Positions 7,834 through 14,997 of a stretch of DNA of 23,097 nucleotides are shown piece by piece (the first letter of the stretch is position 1; every line of letters begins with the position of its first letter). A program made the translations under genes and the position numbers. The notes under the pieces are model-generated. The model ran no database searches and had not been told where the DNA came from. It saw nothing but the letters and a program-made list of their open reading frames with translations. The stretch comes from JBOGOC01 sp050747525 (GTDB taxonomy: Bacteria > Acidobacteriota > Polarisedimenticolia > JACPZX01 > DASXTC01): assembly GCA_050747525.1 (NCBI GenBank), contig JBOGOC010000082.1, positions 1 through 23,097 of the forward strand. Reading direction: 5' to 3'.

Positions 7834-9152
7834 CGCAACCGGCCCCTTCCGGCGACGGCTTCGACGGGGGCGGGCCGCGGCGAAGCATTCTGCGCCACAC
7901 CCACGAGGCCGGCCAGCCACGAGGCCGCGTAGACCCCGAGCCAGGGGGCGAGCGGATGGTGGAAGCGGCTGCTGCCGAACAGCACCGCGAAGACCAGCGT
8001 GAAGTACGCCACCACCGCCCAGCCGGTCAGATGGACCGCCGCATCCACCTGGGACGGCGGGCTTTGCCGCAGCAGCGTCACCAGGGACAGGAGCGCGCAG
8101 GCCATCACGCCCATGTAGAAGGCCTGGGCCGCCAGCTTCAGGACGTAGAGAGGACGCTGCCGCGGCGAAGCGTCACCACGCCCCATCGCGACCTCGTTCC
8201 AGTAAATGCCTTCCACGTCCTTGCCGTAAAGGTGCCATAGTTTGAAAGGGATACGGGCGAGAGCCTCCCCAGGGTGCTGCACAATGTACTCCGTCGCCCA
8301 TCTGGCCGCCAGAACGTCCTCGGCCCTCTCGTCCGTCACCTCGGGAAAACCCGGCACCTCACCGTACCCGCCGGTCGCCTGGGGATGGTTGCCGATGAGC
8401 AGGTTGCCGCCGCCGCTGTTGGCCACGAACACGAAGCCGCCGAACACCTGGTAGTTCCTCACCGTCCAGGGGACCAGGGTGAGCGCCAGTCCCAGGTGCA
8501 GCCAGGCCGCCCCCCGCAACGATCGCCACGACCAGTGCTCCGATCGAGCGAACAGCCCGCGCCACACGATCAGGAAGGCCGGCAGCAGCGCCGCCTGGGG
8601 ACGGATCATGGTGGCCATGCCGAACACCACTCCGGTGGCCAGAGATGCGCCGGCGCCCGCCCCCGGGCGCAGCGACAACAGGATACCCAGCATCAGCACG
8701 AACGAGAACGGGATCTCCGTCGCCGTCAGGGACACGTAGGCGATCTGATTGGGCCAGAGGGCGAGCAGCAGCGCCGCCAGACGACCCGCCGTCTCCGAGC
8801 CGAGCATGCGGGAGCCGATGCGCCACGTCATCAGAATGGTGGCCAGAGACATCACGATGTTGGCGATCTGGGCCACGCCCACCGAGGCGCCGAACAAGGC
8901 GTACAGAGATCCCAGCAGCATCGGATAGCCGGCCGGCCAGTACGCCGTGGGCCTGCCCTCATCCACCAGCCCCAGGCCCTGGGAGATGTCCACGGCGCGG
9001 GCGTGATACCAGGAGAAATCATCCACGGGGCGGGCATCCACGGACATCACCCACGCGACCCTCAGGCCCAGGGCCAGCAGAAGGCAGAGGGGCATGAACG
9101 AGGGGGACAGGATCGAACGCCGCGCCGCTGCCATGGGTGCCATGCGACGCAT
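7830..9152 (-). CDS. GT39-type membrane glycosyltransferase (ArnT/PMT-like)
   Basis: This 440-residue polytopic inner-membrane protein resembles the GT39/ArnT superfamily, whose members transfer sugars from polyprenyl-phosphate donors to proteins or lipids on the outer face. The first loop contains the acidic pair D44/D45 in RPVDDFSWYHARA, the expected catalytic region, then YWPAGYP (71-77). RPQAALLPAF and PWTVRNYQVFG follow in the middle, as in family members. A hydrophilic stretch with no strong family match (about 245-310) separates the two membrane halves. The start at 9152 has GAGG 5 bases upstream; ATGs at 9143 and 9134 are less well placed. It leads the three-gene minus-strand unit. 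Acceptor and sugar cannot be told from sequence. Confidence 0.85.
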   Translation of the reverse strand: MRRMAPMAAARRSILSPSFMPLCLLLALGLRVAWVMSVDARPVDDFSWYHARAVDISQGLGLVDEGRPTAYWPAGYPMLLGSLYALFGASVGVAQIANIVMSLATILMTWRIGSRMLGSETAGRLAALLLALWPNQIAYVSLTATEIPFSFVLMLGILLSLRPGAGAGASLATGVVFGMATMIRPQAALLPAFLIVWRGLFARSEHWSWRSLRGAAWLHLGLALTLVPWTVRNYQVFGGFVFVANSGGGNLLIGNHPQATGGYGEVPGFPEVTDERAEDVLAARWATEYIVQHPGEALARIPFKLWHLYGKDVEGIYWNEVAMGRGDASPRQRPLYVLKLAAQAFYMGVMACALLSLVTLLRQSPPSQVDAAVHLTGWAVVAYFTLVFAVLFGSSRFHHPLAPWLGVYAASWLAGLVGVAQNASPRPAPVEAVAGRGRLR

Positions 9153-9252
9153 GGGAACCTCGATGCAGAAAAGCCTGGGACGCGGAGACGGACGGACGGG
9201 ACGACCTGGGCGCCATCCTAGCAGACCCGCGCCGCTATGCTACCTTCGGCGC

Positions 9253-10032
9253 ATGTCCTCCGGTGCCGTCGCGCCCCTGCGCGTGGCCGTCATCCTGCCG
9301 GCCCTCAACGAGGAGATGTCCCTCCCGCGCGTGCTCCAGGCCCTGCGCGAGCTGGCGGCCGGGCCCCTGGCAGCGTCTGGAAGCGCCACCGCCGTGCTGA
9401 GCCGCGTGGTGGTGTCCGACAACGGGAGCACCGACGCCACGGCCCGCATCGCGCGGGAAGCGGGGGCCACCGTGGTCACCGAGACGAAACGGGGCTATGG
9501 ACGCGCCTGTCTGGCCGGCATCGCCGCGCTGGCGCCCGACCCGCCGGACATCGTGGCCTTCCTGGATGCCGACTTCAGCGACGATCCCGCGCGGCTGCGC
9601 GACCTCGTCGCTCCCATCGTGACCGGCGAATGCGATTTCGTGCTGGGATCGCGGCGCCTGGGCGACGCCGATCCGGGAGCGGTCCCCGCTCATGCGCGCT
9701 GGGGGAACGACGTTTCCGTCGCTCTCATCCGGATGCTCTACGGACATCGCTACACCGACCTGGGACCCTTCCGGGCCCTGCGCTACGAGGCCCTGCAGTC
9801 TCTGGGCATGAAGGACCCCACCTTCGGCTGGACCGCGGAGATGCAGGTGAAGGCTCTGCGCGCGGGCCTGCGCGTGCGCGAGGTGCCGGTCCCCTACCGG
9901 CAGCGCATCGGCCGATCGAAGATCAGCGGGACGGTGTCGGGAACGATCAAGGCGGGAACGAAGATCCTCTGGACCATCGCGCGGCTCAGGCTGGAGCGCC
10001 GGCAGGTCACTTCCGATCGTGGACGGTCCTGA
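9253..10032 (+). CDS. Family 2 glycosyltransferase (polyprenyl-phosphate sugar synthase-like)
   Basis: This 259-residue GT-A enzyme lacks evident membrane segments. It shows VAVILPALNEE (11-21), SDNGSTD (55-61), the metal-binding DxD as D105-A-D107 within FLDADFSDDP, and a later DLGPFRAL / GWTAEMQVKA region (169-201) typical of dolichyl-phosphate mannose/glucose synthase relatives. Such enzymes load a sugar nucleotide onto a lipid phosphate, which a GT39 enzyme then uses; the divergent GT39 gene 100 bases away fits that pairing. The ATG at 9253 begins the recognisable domain; an in-frame ATG at 9094 would add an extension lying inside the opposing gene and was rejected. The 3' end overlaps greA by 26 bases, tail to tail. 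Confidence 0.88.
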   Translation: MSSGAVAPLRVAVILPALNEEMSLPRVLQALRELAAGPLAASGSATAVLSRVVVSDNGSTDATARIAREAGATVVTETKRGYGRACLAGIAALAPDPPDIVAFLDADFSDDPARLRDLVAPIVTGECDFVLGSRRLGDADPGAVPAHARWGNDVSVALIRMLYGHRYTDLGPFRALRYEALQSLGMKDPTFGWTAEMQVKALRAGLRVREVPVPYRQRIGRSKISGTVSGTIKAGTKILWTIARLRLERRQVTSDRGRS

Positions 10033-10471
10033 CGTCCACGATCTCGTAGGTCCGGCTTCCGGACGGCACCGTGATGGTGACCTCGTCGCCCACCTTCTTG
10101 TTGAGGAAGCCGCGCGCCAGAGGGGAGGAAACCGAGATCATCCCCTTCGTAGGGTCGCCCATCCCGTCCATCACGATCTCGAACTCCACCTCGCGCTCGT
10201 CATCGCCGTCGATCGCCTTGAACAGGGTGCCCAGCCCGATGCGGTCCTTGGGGACCTGATCGAGACGGACCAGCGACAGCTCCGACAGCCTCTGCATGAT
10301 CTGGCTGATGCGCGACTGGACCAGCCGCTGGCGCTCGAGGGCCGAGTGGTACTCCGCGTTCTCGCGCAGGTCGCCCATGGCGACGGCCTTCTTGATCTCC
10401 TGAGGAAGCTCCACCTTGAGCTCCCTCTCGAGGGTCTTCAGCTCCGCCTCCAGCATCTCCTTGAGACTCAT
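10007..10471 (-). CDS. Transcription elongation factor GreA
   Basis: This 154-residue protein rescues backtracked RNA polymerase by stimulating cleavage of the nascent transcript through the secondary channel. The N-terminal coiled coil (about 1-72) carries the tip motif DLRENAEYHSA (34-44), with the acidic residues D34 and E37 that coordinate magnesium. The C-terminal FKBP-like domain (about 80-154) includes SPLARGFLNKKVGDEV. Size matches the family (158 in E. coli). The start at 10471 follows GAGAGGGG; an upstream in-frame ATG at 10534 would add 21 residues unlike GreA and would lie upstream of the promoter -10. It has its own promoter and overlaps the convergent glycosyltransferase by 26 bases. 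Confidence 0.95.
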   Translation of the reverse strand: MSLKEMLEAELKTLERELKVELPQEIKKAVAMGDLRENAEYHSALERQRLVQSRISQIMQRLSELSLVRLDQVPKDRIGLGTLFKAIDGDDEREVEFEIVMDGMGDPTKGMISVSSPLARGFLNKKVGDEVTITVPSGSRTYEIVDVRTVHDRK

Positions 10472-10505
10472 CGCCCCTCTCGCCCTTATCCCGTTACGGC
10501 AACGT

Positions 10506-10534
10506 AGTATACGGTGACTGGCCAACCCCAGCAA
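10506..10534 (-). promoter_or_regulatory. Probable greA promoter
   Basis: On the minus strand, TTGCTG (10534-10529) and TATACT (10511-10506) are separated by exactly 17 bases. This would give a leader of about 28 bases before the greA ATG. Confidence 0.7.
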
Positions 10535-10547
10535 CGGAGCCTATGTT
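10519..10547 (+). promoter_or_regulatory. Possible promoter of the zinc-ribbon/receiver gene
   Basis: TGGCCA (10519-10524) and TATGTT (10542-10547), 17 bases apart, each match the sigma-70 consensus at four of six positions. The site lies 24 bases before the ATG at 10571 and overlaps the greA promoter on the other strand. Support is weak. Confidence 0.35.
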
Positions 10548-10570
10548 ACGCCGCCGGAGAACCTGCCGCC

Positions 10571-11275
10571 ATGATGGTGAGCTGTCCGGGGTGCAACAAC
10601 AACTACTCCCTCGATGAGCGCAAGATCTCTCCCCGTGGCGCGACGCTCACCTGCGCCCAGTGCGGCAAGAAGTGGTCCGTCCGCCCTCCCGTCGACACCG
10701 AGGCGCCGCCGGACGCCGCGGAGGAGGCGCAGCAGGCGCAGCAGGCCCATCCGATCCAGCCGGAGCCTACGGGTCCCATGGCCGTCATCCCGGGAAGCAT
10801 CAACTGCCCTCTGTGCGGCCACACCTTCAATCCCACGGCGCCGGCCTCCCCTCACGCCGCGGGCGCCGCATCGGCCACCGCCCCCAGGCCCTCCACGGCG
10901 CAGCGCAGGATCCTCATCATCGAAGATCAGAACTACTTCGCCGAGCTGACGCGCGACTCCCTGGGAGCCGAATTCGAAACCACGGTGGTCCCCAACGTGA
11001 CCGGAGCGCGCGGAGCCATCTCGGCCGGACGGTTCGACCTGGTCATCCTGGACCTGTCCCTCGAGGAGGGACAGGACGGGGCACAGCTGCTGGGAACGAT
11101 CCGCAAGATGGGGACCCCGGTTCTGGTGTTCACGGCCCGCGACGAGACGGAGCTCTACGGCGAAACCTGGAAGAGCCTCCAGGGCGCCGGAGCGACCGAC
11201 ATCCTGATCAAGGGAGTCAACGTCGGCGAAGAGCTGCGCCAGAAGGTTCGGGCGCTGCTGGCGCCGCGGCCGTAG
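10571..11275 (+). CDS. Zinc-ribbon protein with C-terminal receiver domain
   Basis: This 234-residue cytoplasmic protein starts with an MJ0042-type zinc ribbon: C5-P-G-C8 and C28-A-Q-C31 in a fold like 'CPxC...CxxCGxxW'. A Q/A/P-rich linker follows (40-70), then a second CxxC, C79-P-L-C82, with no partner pair. Residues 113-230 form a receiver: E118/D119, D161 in LVILDLSLEE, T188 in VFTARDE and K214 in DILIKG. There is no HTH or enzymatic output domain, so the zinc ribbon is the only candidate effector. The ATG at 10571 has GGAG about 10 bases upstream; 10574 is possible. The gene is divergent from greA and followed by repeat copy B. The partner kinase is unknown. Confidence 0.85.
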   Translation: MMVSCPGCNNNYSLDERKISPRGATLTCAQCGKKWSVRPPVDTEAPPDAAEEAQQAQQAHPIQPEPTGPMAVIPGSINCPLCGHTFNPTAPASPHAAGAASATAPRPSTAQRRILIIEDQNYFAELTRDSLGAEFETTVVPNVTGARGAISAGRFDLVILDLSLEEGQDGAQLLGTIRKMGTPVLVFTARDETELYGETWKSLQGAGATDILIKGVNVGEELRQKVRALLAPRP

Positions 11276-11280
11276 CTCCG

Positions 11281-11433
11281 GACGGGCGCCGACCGGCGGG
11301 GAGTGGTCTCCGGGAACGTTCGCCGTCGTGGCGTTGGCCACGACGGCTCTCTCCCGCTTCCGCCTTCGCCTCACGCGAGCTGGCCGCGCAAAAGCGCGCG
11401 CGGCCAACGCTCGCGTGACCCGGCTCAGGCTCC
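11281..11433 (-). repeat. Dispersed structured repeat, copy B
   Basis: This is the inverted counterpart of 1-153, also 153 bases long. The outer hairpin pairs TGGCCGCGC (11381-11389) with GCGCGGCCA (11398-11406). The inner hairpin has a perfect 11-bp stem (11322-11332 with 11337-11347). Read on the minus strand, its loop is CAAC, as in copy A, while pairs seven and ten from the loop change on both sides (G-C to T-A, A-T to C-G). The copy begins 5 bases past the stop of the zinc-ribbon/receiver gene, in the same orientation relative to that gene as copy A to its own regulator. It may serve as terminator or 3' mRNA element, or be a mobile palindromic unit. Confidence 0.8.
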
Positions 11434-11445
11434 AGAGGGTCCCTT

Positions 11446-11466
11446 CGACCACTCCCCGCCGGACGG
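11446..11466 (+). repeat. Inverted fragment of the repeat's terminal block
   Basis: CGACCACTCCCCGCCGGACG repeats the end block of the structured repeat, in the plus orientation. It is therefore inverted relative to copy B, which ends 12 bases earlier. With 11281-11312 it makes a pair of inverted blocks flanking copy B's hairpins. Confidence 0.55.
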
Positions 11467-11759
11467 CTCGCTCGAGTGTCAACGCGGGGCCTTCGCTTGC
11501 GAGGGGAGGGGGCGGGAGCCCTTTCGGGCTCCCCTTACAGGCACTTCATGGGAGGGCTGGGAGCCGCTCCCACCCCTGCGGGCGGGCAGGCCCGCGGGGG
11601 GCGGATTGCCGCTCCAATATAGGCAGGGCTCCTTCACCGGCAACTCGGAGAAATCGCATTCGTCTCCATGTGGCCGTCAGCACTGGCGCAACCGGGCTCG
11701 CGACGGAATACTGGCGGCAACGGGCAGGTTAACTTCGAACCCGGAAGCGACGTGATAAG
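11467..11759. other. GC-rich non-coding region upstream of ccmE with hairpins
   Basis: No convincing gene is present. It holds an 8-bp stem GGGAGCCC/GGGCTCCC (11514-11521 and 11526-11533, loop TTTC) with no following T-run, and a 6-bp stem GCGGGC/GCCCGC (11578-11583 and 11590-11595). The last 120 bases are more AT-rich and run into the ccmE start; GATAAG directly precedes the ATG and no Shine-Dalgarno is evident. The promoter of the long ccm run should lie here, but I see no convincing -35/-10 pair. Confidence 0.5.
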
Positions 11760-12191
11760 ATGAGCGCGGCCATGCCAAGAAAACGTCTGCAGCTCCTTGT
11801 GGGTGGGATCATCATTCTGGGTGGCCTCGGCGGGCTGATCGTCTACAGCTTCAACCAGAGCCTCGTCTACGACCATTCCGTCAAGGAATTCCTCGCGGAT
11901 CCCGCCCTCAAATCCTCCAACTGCCGCATCTACGGCAAGGTGAAGGAAGGGAGCGTCCTCCGCCATCCCGACGGGGTGGGGGTCTCCTTCGCGGTGACCG
12001 ACGGCTCGCAGTGGGTATCGGTCGTGTACGGGCGCGAAGTCCCGGACACGTTCAAGGAGAACGGCGACGTCGTGGTGGAGGGGACCCTCGACTCCCGCGG
12101 GGTCTTCCAGGCCCACAACCTGCTCGCCAAGTGCCCGTCCAAGTACGAAGCCGAGGGGGTCGGGCAGTCGGCGGACGCGACGAATGGGTGA
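11760..12191 (+). CDS. Cytochrome c maturation protein CcmE (CXXXY type)
   Basis: This 143-residue haem chaperone receives haem from CcmABCD and delivers it to CcmF/H in the periplasm. A short basic N-terminus (PRKR, 6-9) and one membrane anchor (about 10-31) precede the OB-fold (about 38-122: NCRIYGKVKEGSV, VSFAVTDG, VVYGREVPDTFKENGDVVVEG). Where E. coli CcmE has its haem-linking histidine, in HDENY, this protein has C125-PSK-Y129. That makes it the CXXXY variant known from some archaea and sulfate reducers. It opens the ccm run and overlaps ccmF by 8 bases. Whether the second ATG (11772) is used is undecided. Confidence 0.93.
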   Translation: MSAAMPRKRLQLLVGGIIILGGLGGLIVYSFNQSLVYDHSVKEFLADPALKSSNCRIYGKVKEGSVLRHPDGVGVSFAVTDGSQWVSVVYGREVPDTFKENGDVVVEGTLDSRGVFQAHNLLAKCPSKYEAEGVGQSADATNG

Positions 12192-14193
12192 TCTGGGCTA
12201 CAACTGCCTCCTGCTGGCGCTCGTGTGCTCGGTGTGGGGCGTGCTCGCGAGCTGGCTCGGCGCGGAAAACCGCTACGCGGCGATGATCCGCAGCGGTGAG
12301 CGTGCAGCGTACGCCGTGGCCGGCCTGCTGACCGTTTCCTCGCTGGCCCTGATCGGGGCCTTTCTGGCCGATGATTTCAGCATCCTCTACGTCGCGCAGA
12401 ACTCCACCCGCAGCCAGCCCGACATCTACAAGGTCACGGCGCTGTGGGGAGGCCAGGCCGGCTCCCTCCTGCTGTGGGTCTGGATCCTGTCCATGTACGC
12501 GGCGGTTGTGGCCTTCCAGAACAGAGCGCGCAACCGCGAGCTGATGCCCGGCGTCACCGGGACTCTGCTGGGAGTGGCCTCCTTCTTCCTGCTCATGCTG
12601 CACTTCGTGAGCAACCCCTTCGAGCCCACCGGGCAGCGCGTGGTGGACGGCACGGGGCTGAACCCCCTCCTGCAGAACCCGTTCATGGCCTCGCATCCTC
12701 CGAGCCTCTATCTCGGCTACGTCGGCGTCGCGGTTCCGTTCGCCTTCGCCATGGCGGCTCTGATGTCGGGACGCCTCGGCAACGAGTGGATCACGACCAT
12801 CCGGCGGTGGTCGCTGTTCGCGTGGTTCTTCCTGGGGATCGGCATCCTCCAGGGAGGCTACTGGGCCTACGTGGAGCTGGGATGGGGCGGCTACTGGGCC
12901 TGGGATCCGGTGGAGAACGCTTCGCTGATGCCGTGGCTCACCATGACCGCGTTCATCCATTCGGTGATGATCCAGGAAAAGAAGGGCATGATGAAGGTCT
13001 GGAACGTCCTGCTGATCCTGATCACCTTCTGCCTGTCCATTTTCGGCACCTTCATCACGCGCAGCGGCGTGGTCTCGTCGGTGCACTCCTTCACCAAGTC
13101 CTCCCTCGGCCCATGGTTCGCGGGCTTCTGGGTCGCCGTGGTGGTGCTGTGCCTGGCCCTGCTGGTGCTGCGCCTCCCCCGCCTCAGGACCGAGAACACC
13201 ATCGAGTCGCTCCTGTCGCGTGAGAGCGCCTTCCTGTTCAACAACATCCTGTTCATCGCCATCTGCTTCACGGTCTTCTGGGGGACGGTCTACCCCATCC
13301 TGTCGGAGGCGATCCAGGGGACCAAGGTCTCGGTGGGCCCGCCCTGGTTCAACCAGTGGATCGTGCCCCTGGGGCTGGCGCTCATCTTCGTCACGGGCGT
13401 GGGGCCGCTCATCGCATGGCGCAAGGCCTCGGGGCAGAACCTCACGCGCAACTTCGCGTGGCCGGTGGCCACGGCGGCGGGGGTCGCTGCCGTCTCGTTC
13501 GCGCTCGGGGTGCGGCACGCGCGCGCGACGCTCGCATTCGCCCTGTGCGCCTTCGTGCTGGCCACCATCGCCCAGGAGCTGCATCGCGGCGCGCGCGCGC
13601 GCATGAGGACCGCCTCGGAGAGCTATCCGCGCGGACTGGCCGGCCTGGTGTCGCGCAACAAGCGGCGCTACGGCGGCTATCTCGTCCACGTGGGGATGGT
13701 GATGATCTTCGTCGGGATCACCGGCTCGTCCGCGTTCCAGCAGGAGGCCACGGCCACCCTCAAGCGCGGCGAGAGCTTCTCGGTGGGACACTACACCATG
13801 ACCTTCACCGACACGGCGTCCTCGCACGACGATCATCGGGACGTGCTGTCGACCACTCTGGAGGTGCGCCGCGGAGGAGATCTCGTCGCCACGCTGCACC
13901 CCGAGAAGCGCTTCTACCGCGCCTCCGAGCAGCCCACCACCGAGGTGGCGATCTACGGCATGACGAGCTGGCCGCCCAACCTGGGCGACGATCTGTACAC
14001 CATCCTCGTGGACAACAACCCTGAGAGCGGGGGCTACACCTTCAAGGCGTACCTCAACCCGCTCGTGTCGTGGCTGTGGCTGGGCGGCTTCGTGGTCATC
14101 ATCGGCACGCACATCGCGGTCCTGCCCGAATGGAGGAGCGCGCCGGCCCGCAGCCGGCGCACGGTGATGGAGGCCCCCTCTGTTGCTTCGTAG
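12184..14193 (+). CDS. Haem lyase subunit CcmF
   Basis: This 669-residue polytopic membrane protein, with CcmH, attaches haem to the CxxCH motif of apocytochrome c on the periplasmic side. The haem-handling WWD-type motif WGGYWAWDPVENASLMPW lies at 234-251, and candidate haem-ligand histidines are H171 (ASHPPSLYLGY) and H259 (FIHSVM). KVTALWGGQAGSLLLWVW (83-100) and FGTFITRSGV are further family blocks. A large soluble loop (about 515-610) precedes the last membrane segment. Length is normal (E. coli 647). The start overlaps ccmE by 8 bases, and the end overlaps ccmH by 11, consistent with coupled translation. Confidence 0.96.
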   Translation: MGDLGYNCLLLALVCSVWGVLASWLGAENRYAAMIRSGERAAYAVAGLLTVSSLALIGAFLADDFSILYVAQNSTRSQPDIYKVTALWGGQAGSLLLWVWILSMYAAVVAFQNRARNRELMPGVTGTLLGVASFFLLMLHFVSNPFEPTGQRVVDGTGLNPLLQNPFMASHPPSLYLGYVGVAVPFAFAMAALMSGRLGNEWITTIRRWSLFAWFFLGIGILQGGYWAYVELGWGGYWAWDPVENASLMPWLTMTAFIHSVMIQEKKGMMKVWNVLLILITFCLSIFGTFITRSGVVSSVHSFTKSSLGPWFAGFWVAVVVLCLALLVLRLPRLRTENTIESLLSRESAFLFNNILFIAICFTVFWGTVYPILSEAIQGTKVSVGPPWFNQWIVPLGLALIFVTGVGPLIAWRKASGQNLTRNFAWPVATAAGVAAVSFALGVRHARATLAFALCAFVLATIAQELHRGARARMRTASESYPRGLAGLVSRNKRRYGGYLVHVGMVMIFVGITGSSAFQQEATATLKRGESFSVGHYTMTFTDTASSHDDHRDVLSTTLEVRRGGDLVATLHPEKRFYRASEQPTTEVAIYGMTSWPPNLGDDLYTILVDNNPESGGYTFKAYLNPLVSWLWLGGFVVIIGTHIAVLPEWRSAPARSRRTVMEAPSVAS

Positions 14194-14710
14194 ATCCATC
14201 GTCGGGGCTGCCGTGCTGCTGCTGGCGGCGGCCGCCCTGCCGGCGCAGTCGCCTCCCGACCCCCACAGGCACAACGAAGGAGGCGTGACCGGCCCCATCG
14301 TGGAGTCCCCCGAGGCCATCCAGGTCACCGGCGTCATCCTCTGCTTCTGCGGCGGATGCGTGAATCAGACCATCCACGAGTGCACGTGCGGCCTGGCCGC
14401 GGAGGAGCGCGCCAAGGTCGCCCAGGCGCTCGCCGGCGGCGCGACGCCCGCGTCGCTCATCGCCGGCTACATCGCCGAGCACGGGCCACAGGTGCGGGTG
14501 GTCCCCGAGCGCACGGGCCTGAATCTGATCGGTTGGGCGGTCCCCTTCATCGCGGCGGTCGCGGGGCTGGGGACCCTGACGGTGGTGCTGCTGGCATGGC
14601 GCCGGCGGGCGGTCGCGCAGGTCCCGGCCGCCGCGGGCCCAGCGCTGGCCGGCGAAGCCGACCGCCTCTACCGCGAGCGCATCGCACACGATCTCGAGGA
14701 CGCGGAATGA
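14183..14710 (+). CDS. CcmH-like thiol oxidoreductase with unusual cysteine cluster
   Basis: This 175-residue membrane-anchored periplasmic protein should keep apocytochrome CxxCH cysteines reduced. It has a signal segment (1-22), a His/Asp-containing stretch (PDPHRHNE), a helical CcmH core (about 45-105) and a C-terminal membrane helix (about 112-138). The expected LRCxxC is replaced by C54-F-C56-GG-C59 followed by C67-T-C69, so the CxxC may be C56/C59. The TTG start at 14183 has GGAGG 9 bases upstream and lies inside ccmF. No in-frame ATG precedes the signal segment. The stop overlaps the next gene as ATGA. Assignment rests on position and the LAAEERAKVAQALAGGATPA / YIAEHGPQV core. Confidence 0.82.
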   Translation: MLRRSIVGAAVLLLAAAALPAQSPPDPHRHNEGGVTGPIVESPEAIQVTGVILCFCGGCVNQTIHECTCGLAAEERAKVAQALAGGATPASLIAGYIAEHGPQVRVVPERTGLNLIGWAVPFIAAVAGLGTLTVVLLAWRRRAVAQVPAAAGPALAGEADRLYRERIAHDLEDAE

Positions 14711-14997
14711 TCCTCGCCGTGTCGGCCGTGATCGCGGGAACGGTGGCGCTGTTCGTGCTGGGGCCCCTGCTGGCGTGGCGGGATGAGTCCGCGAAAGAGG
14801 CCGCCCTCCAGGAGGCGGGCGATCGGCGTCGCGAGCTGATGGGGCGTCGCCAGGAAGCCCTGTCCGGCCTGAAGGATCTTCAGATGGAATTCGAGGTCGG
14901 CAAGCTGACCCGCGAGGACTACGAGCAGCAGCGCGAGAAGCTGACGCGACAGACCGTGGAGATCTACCGGGAGATGGACCAGGATGGCGTCGCCTGA
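14707..14997 (+). CDS. Short CcmI-like N-terminal domain protein
   Basis: This 96-residue protein has one N-terminal membrane helix (about 2-24) followed by a charged coiled-coil segment (28-92). The stretch EFEVGKLTREDYEQQREKL resembles the N-terminal membrane-anchored part of CcmI, whose full form adds a TPR domain that binds apocytochrome c. No TPR region follows, because ccmA begins in another frame 14 bases before the stop. The ATG overlaps the ccmH stop as ATGA. It could hold CcmH and CcmF together; it could also be an unrelated small coiled-coil membrane protein. Confidence 0.75.
   Translation: MILAVSAVIAGTVALFVLGPLLAWRDESAKEAALQEAGDRRRELMGRRQEALSGLKDLQMEFEVGKLTREDYEQQREKLTRQTVEIYREMDQDGVA

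Noticed and set aside
9236..9241. TATGCT as a -10 element for the GT2 gene
   Set aside because: No matching -35 and no extended -10; too weak to list as a promoter.
9094..9252. N-terminal extension of the GT2 glycosyltransferase from an upstream ATG
   Set aside because: It would overlap the start of the divergent GT39 gene and has no similarity to the family; the domain begins right after the ATG at 9253.
11514..11533. GGGAGCCC/GGGCTCCC hairpin as a rho-independent terminator
   Set aside because: No T-run follows it; kept only as an unassigned hairpin in the leader region.
12052..14337. A 761-codon open frame on the minus strand opposite ccmF
   Set aside because: It is very rich in R, H, Q and G, has no recognisable domain and mirrors the GC-rich third positions of ccmF. 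CcmF on the plus strand is certain.
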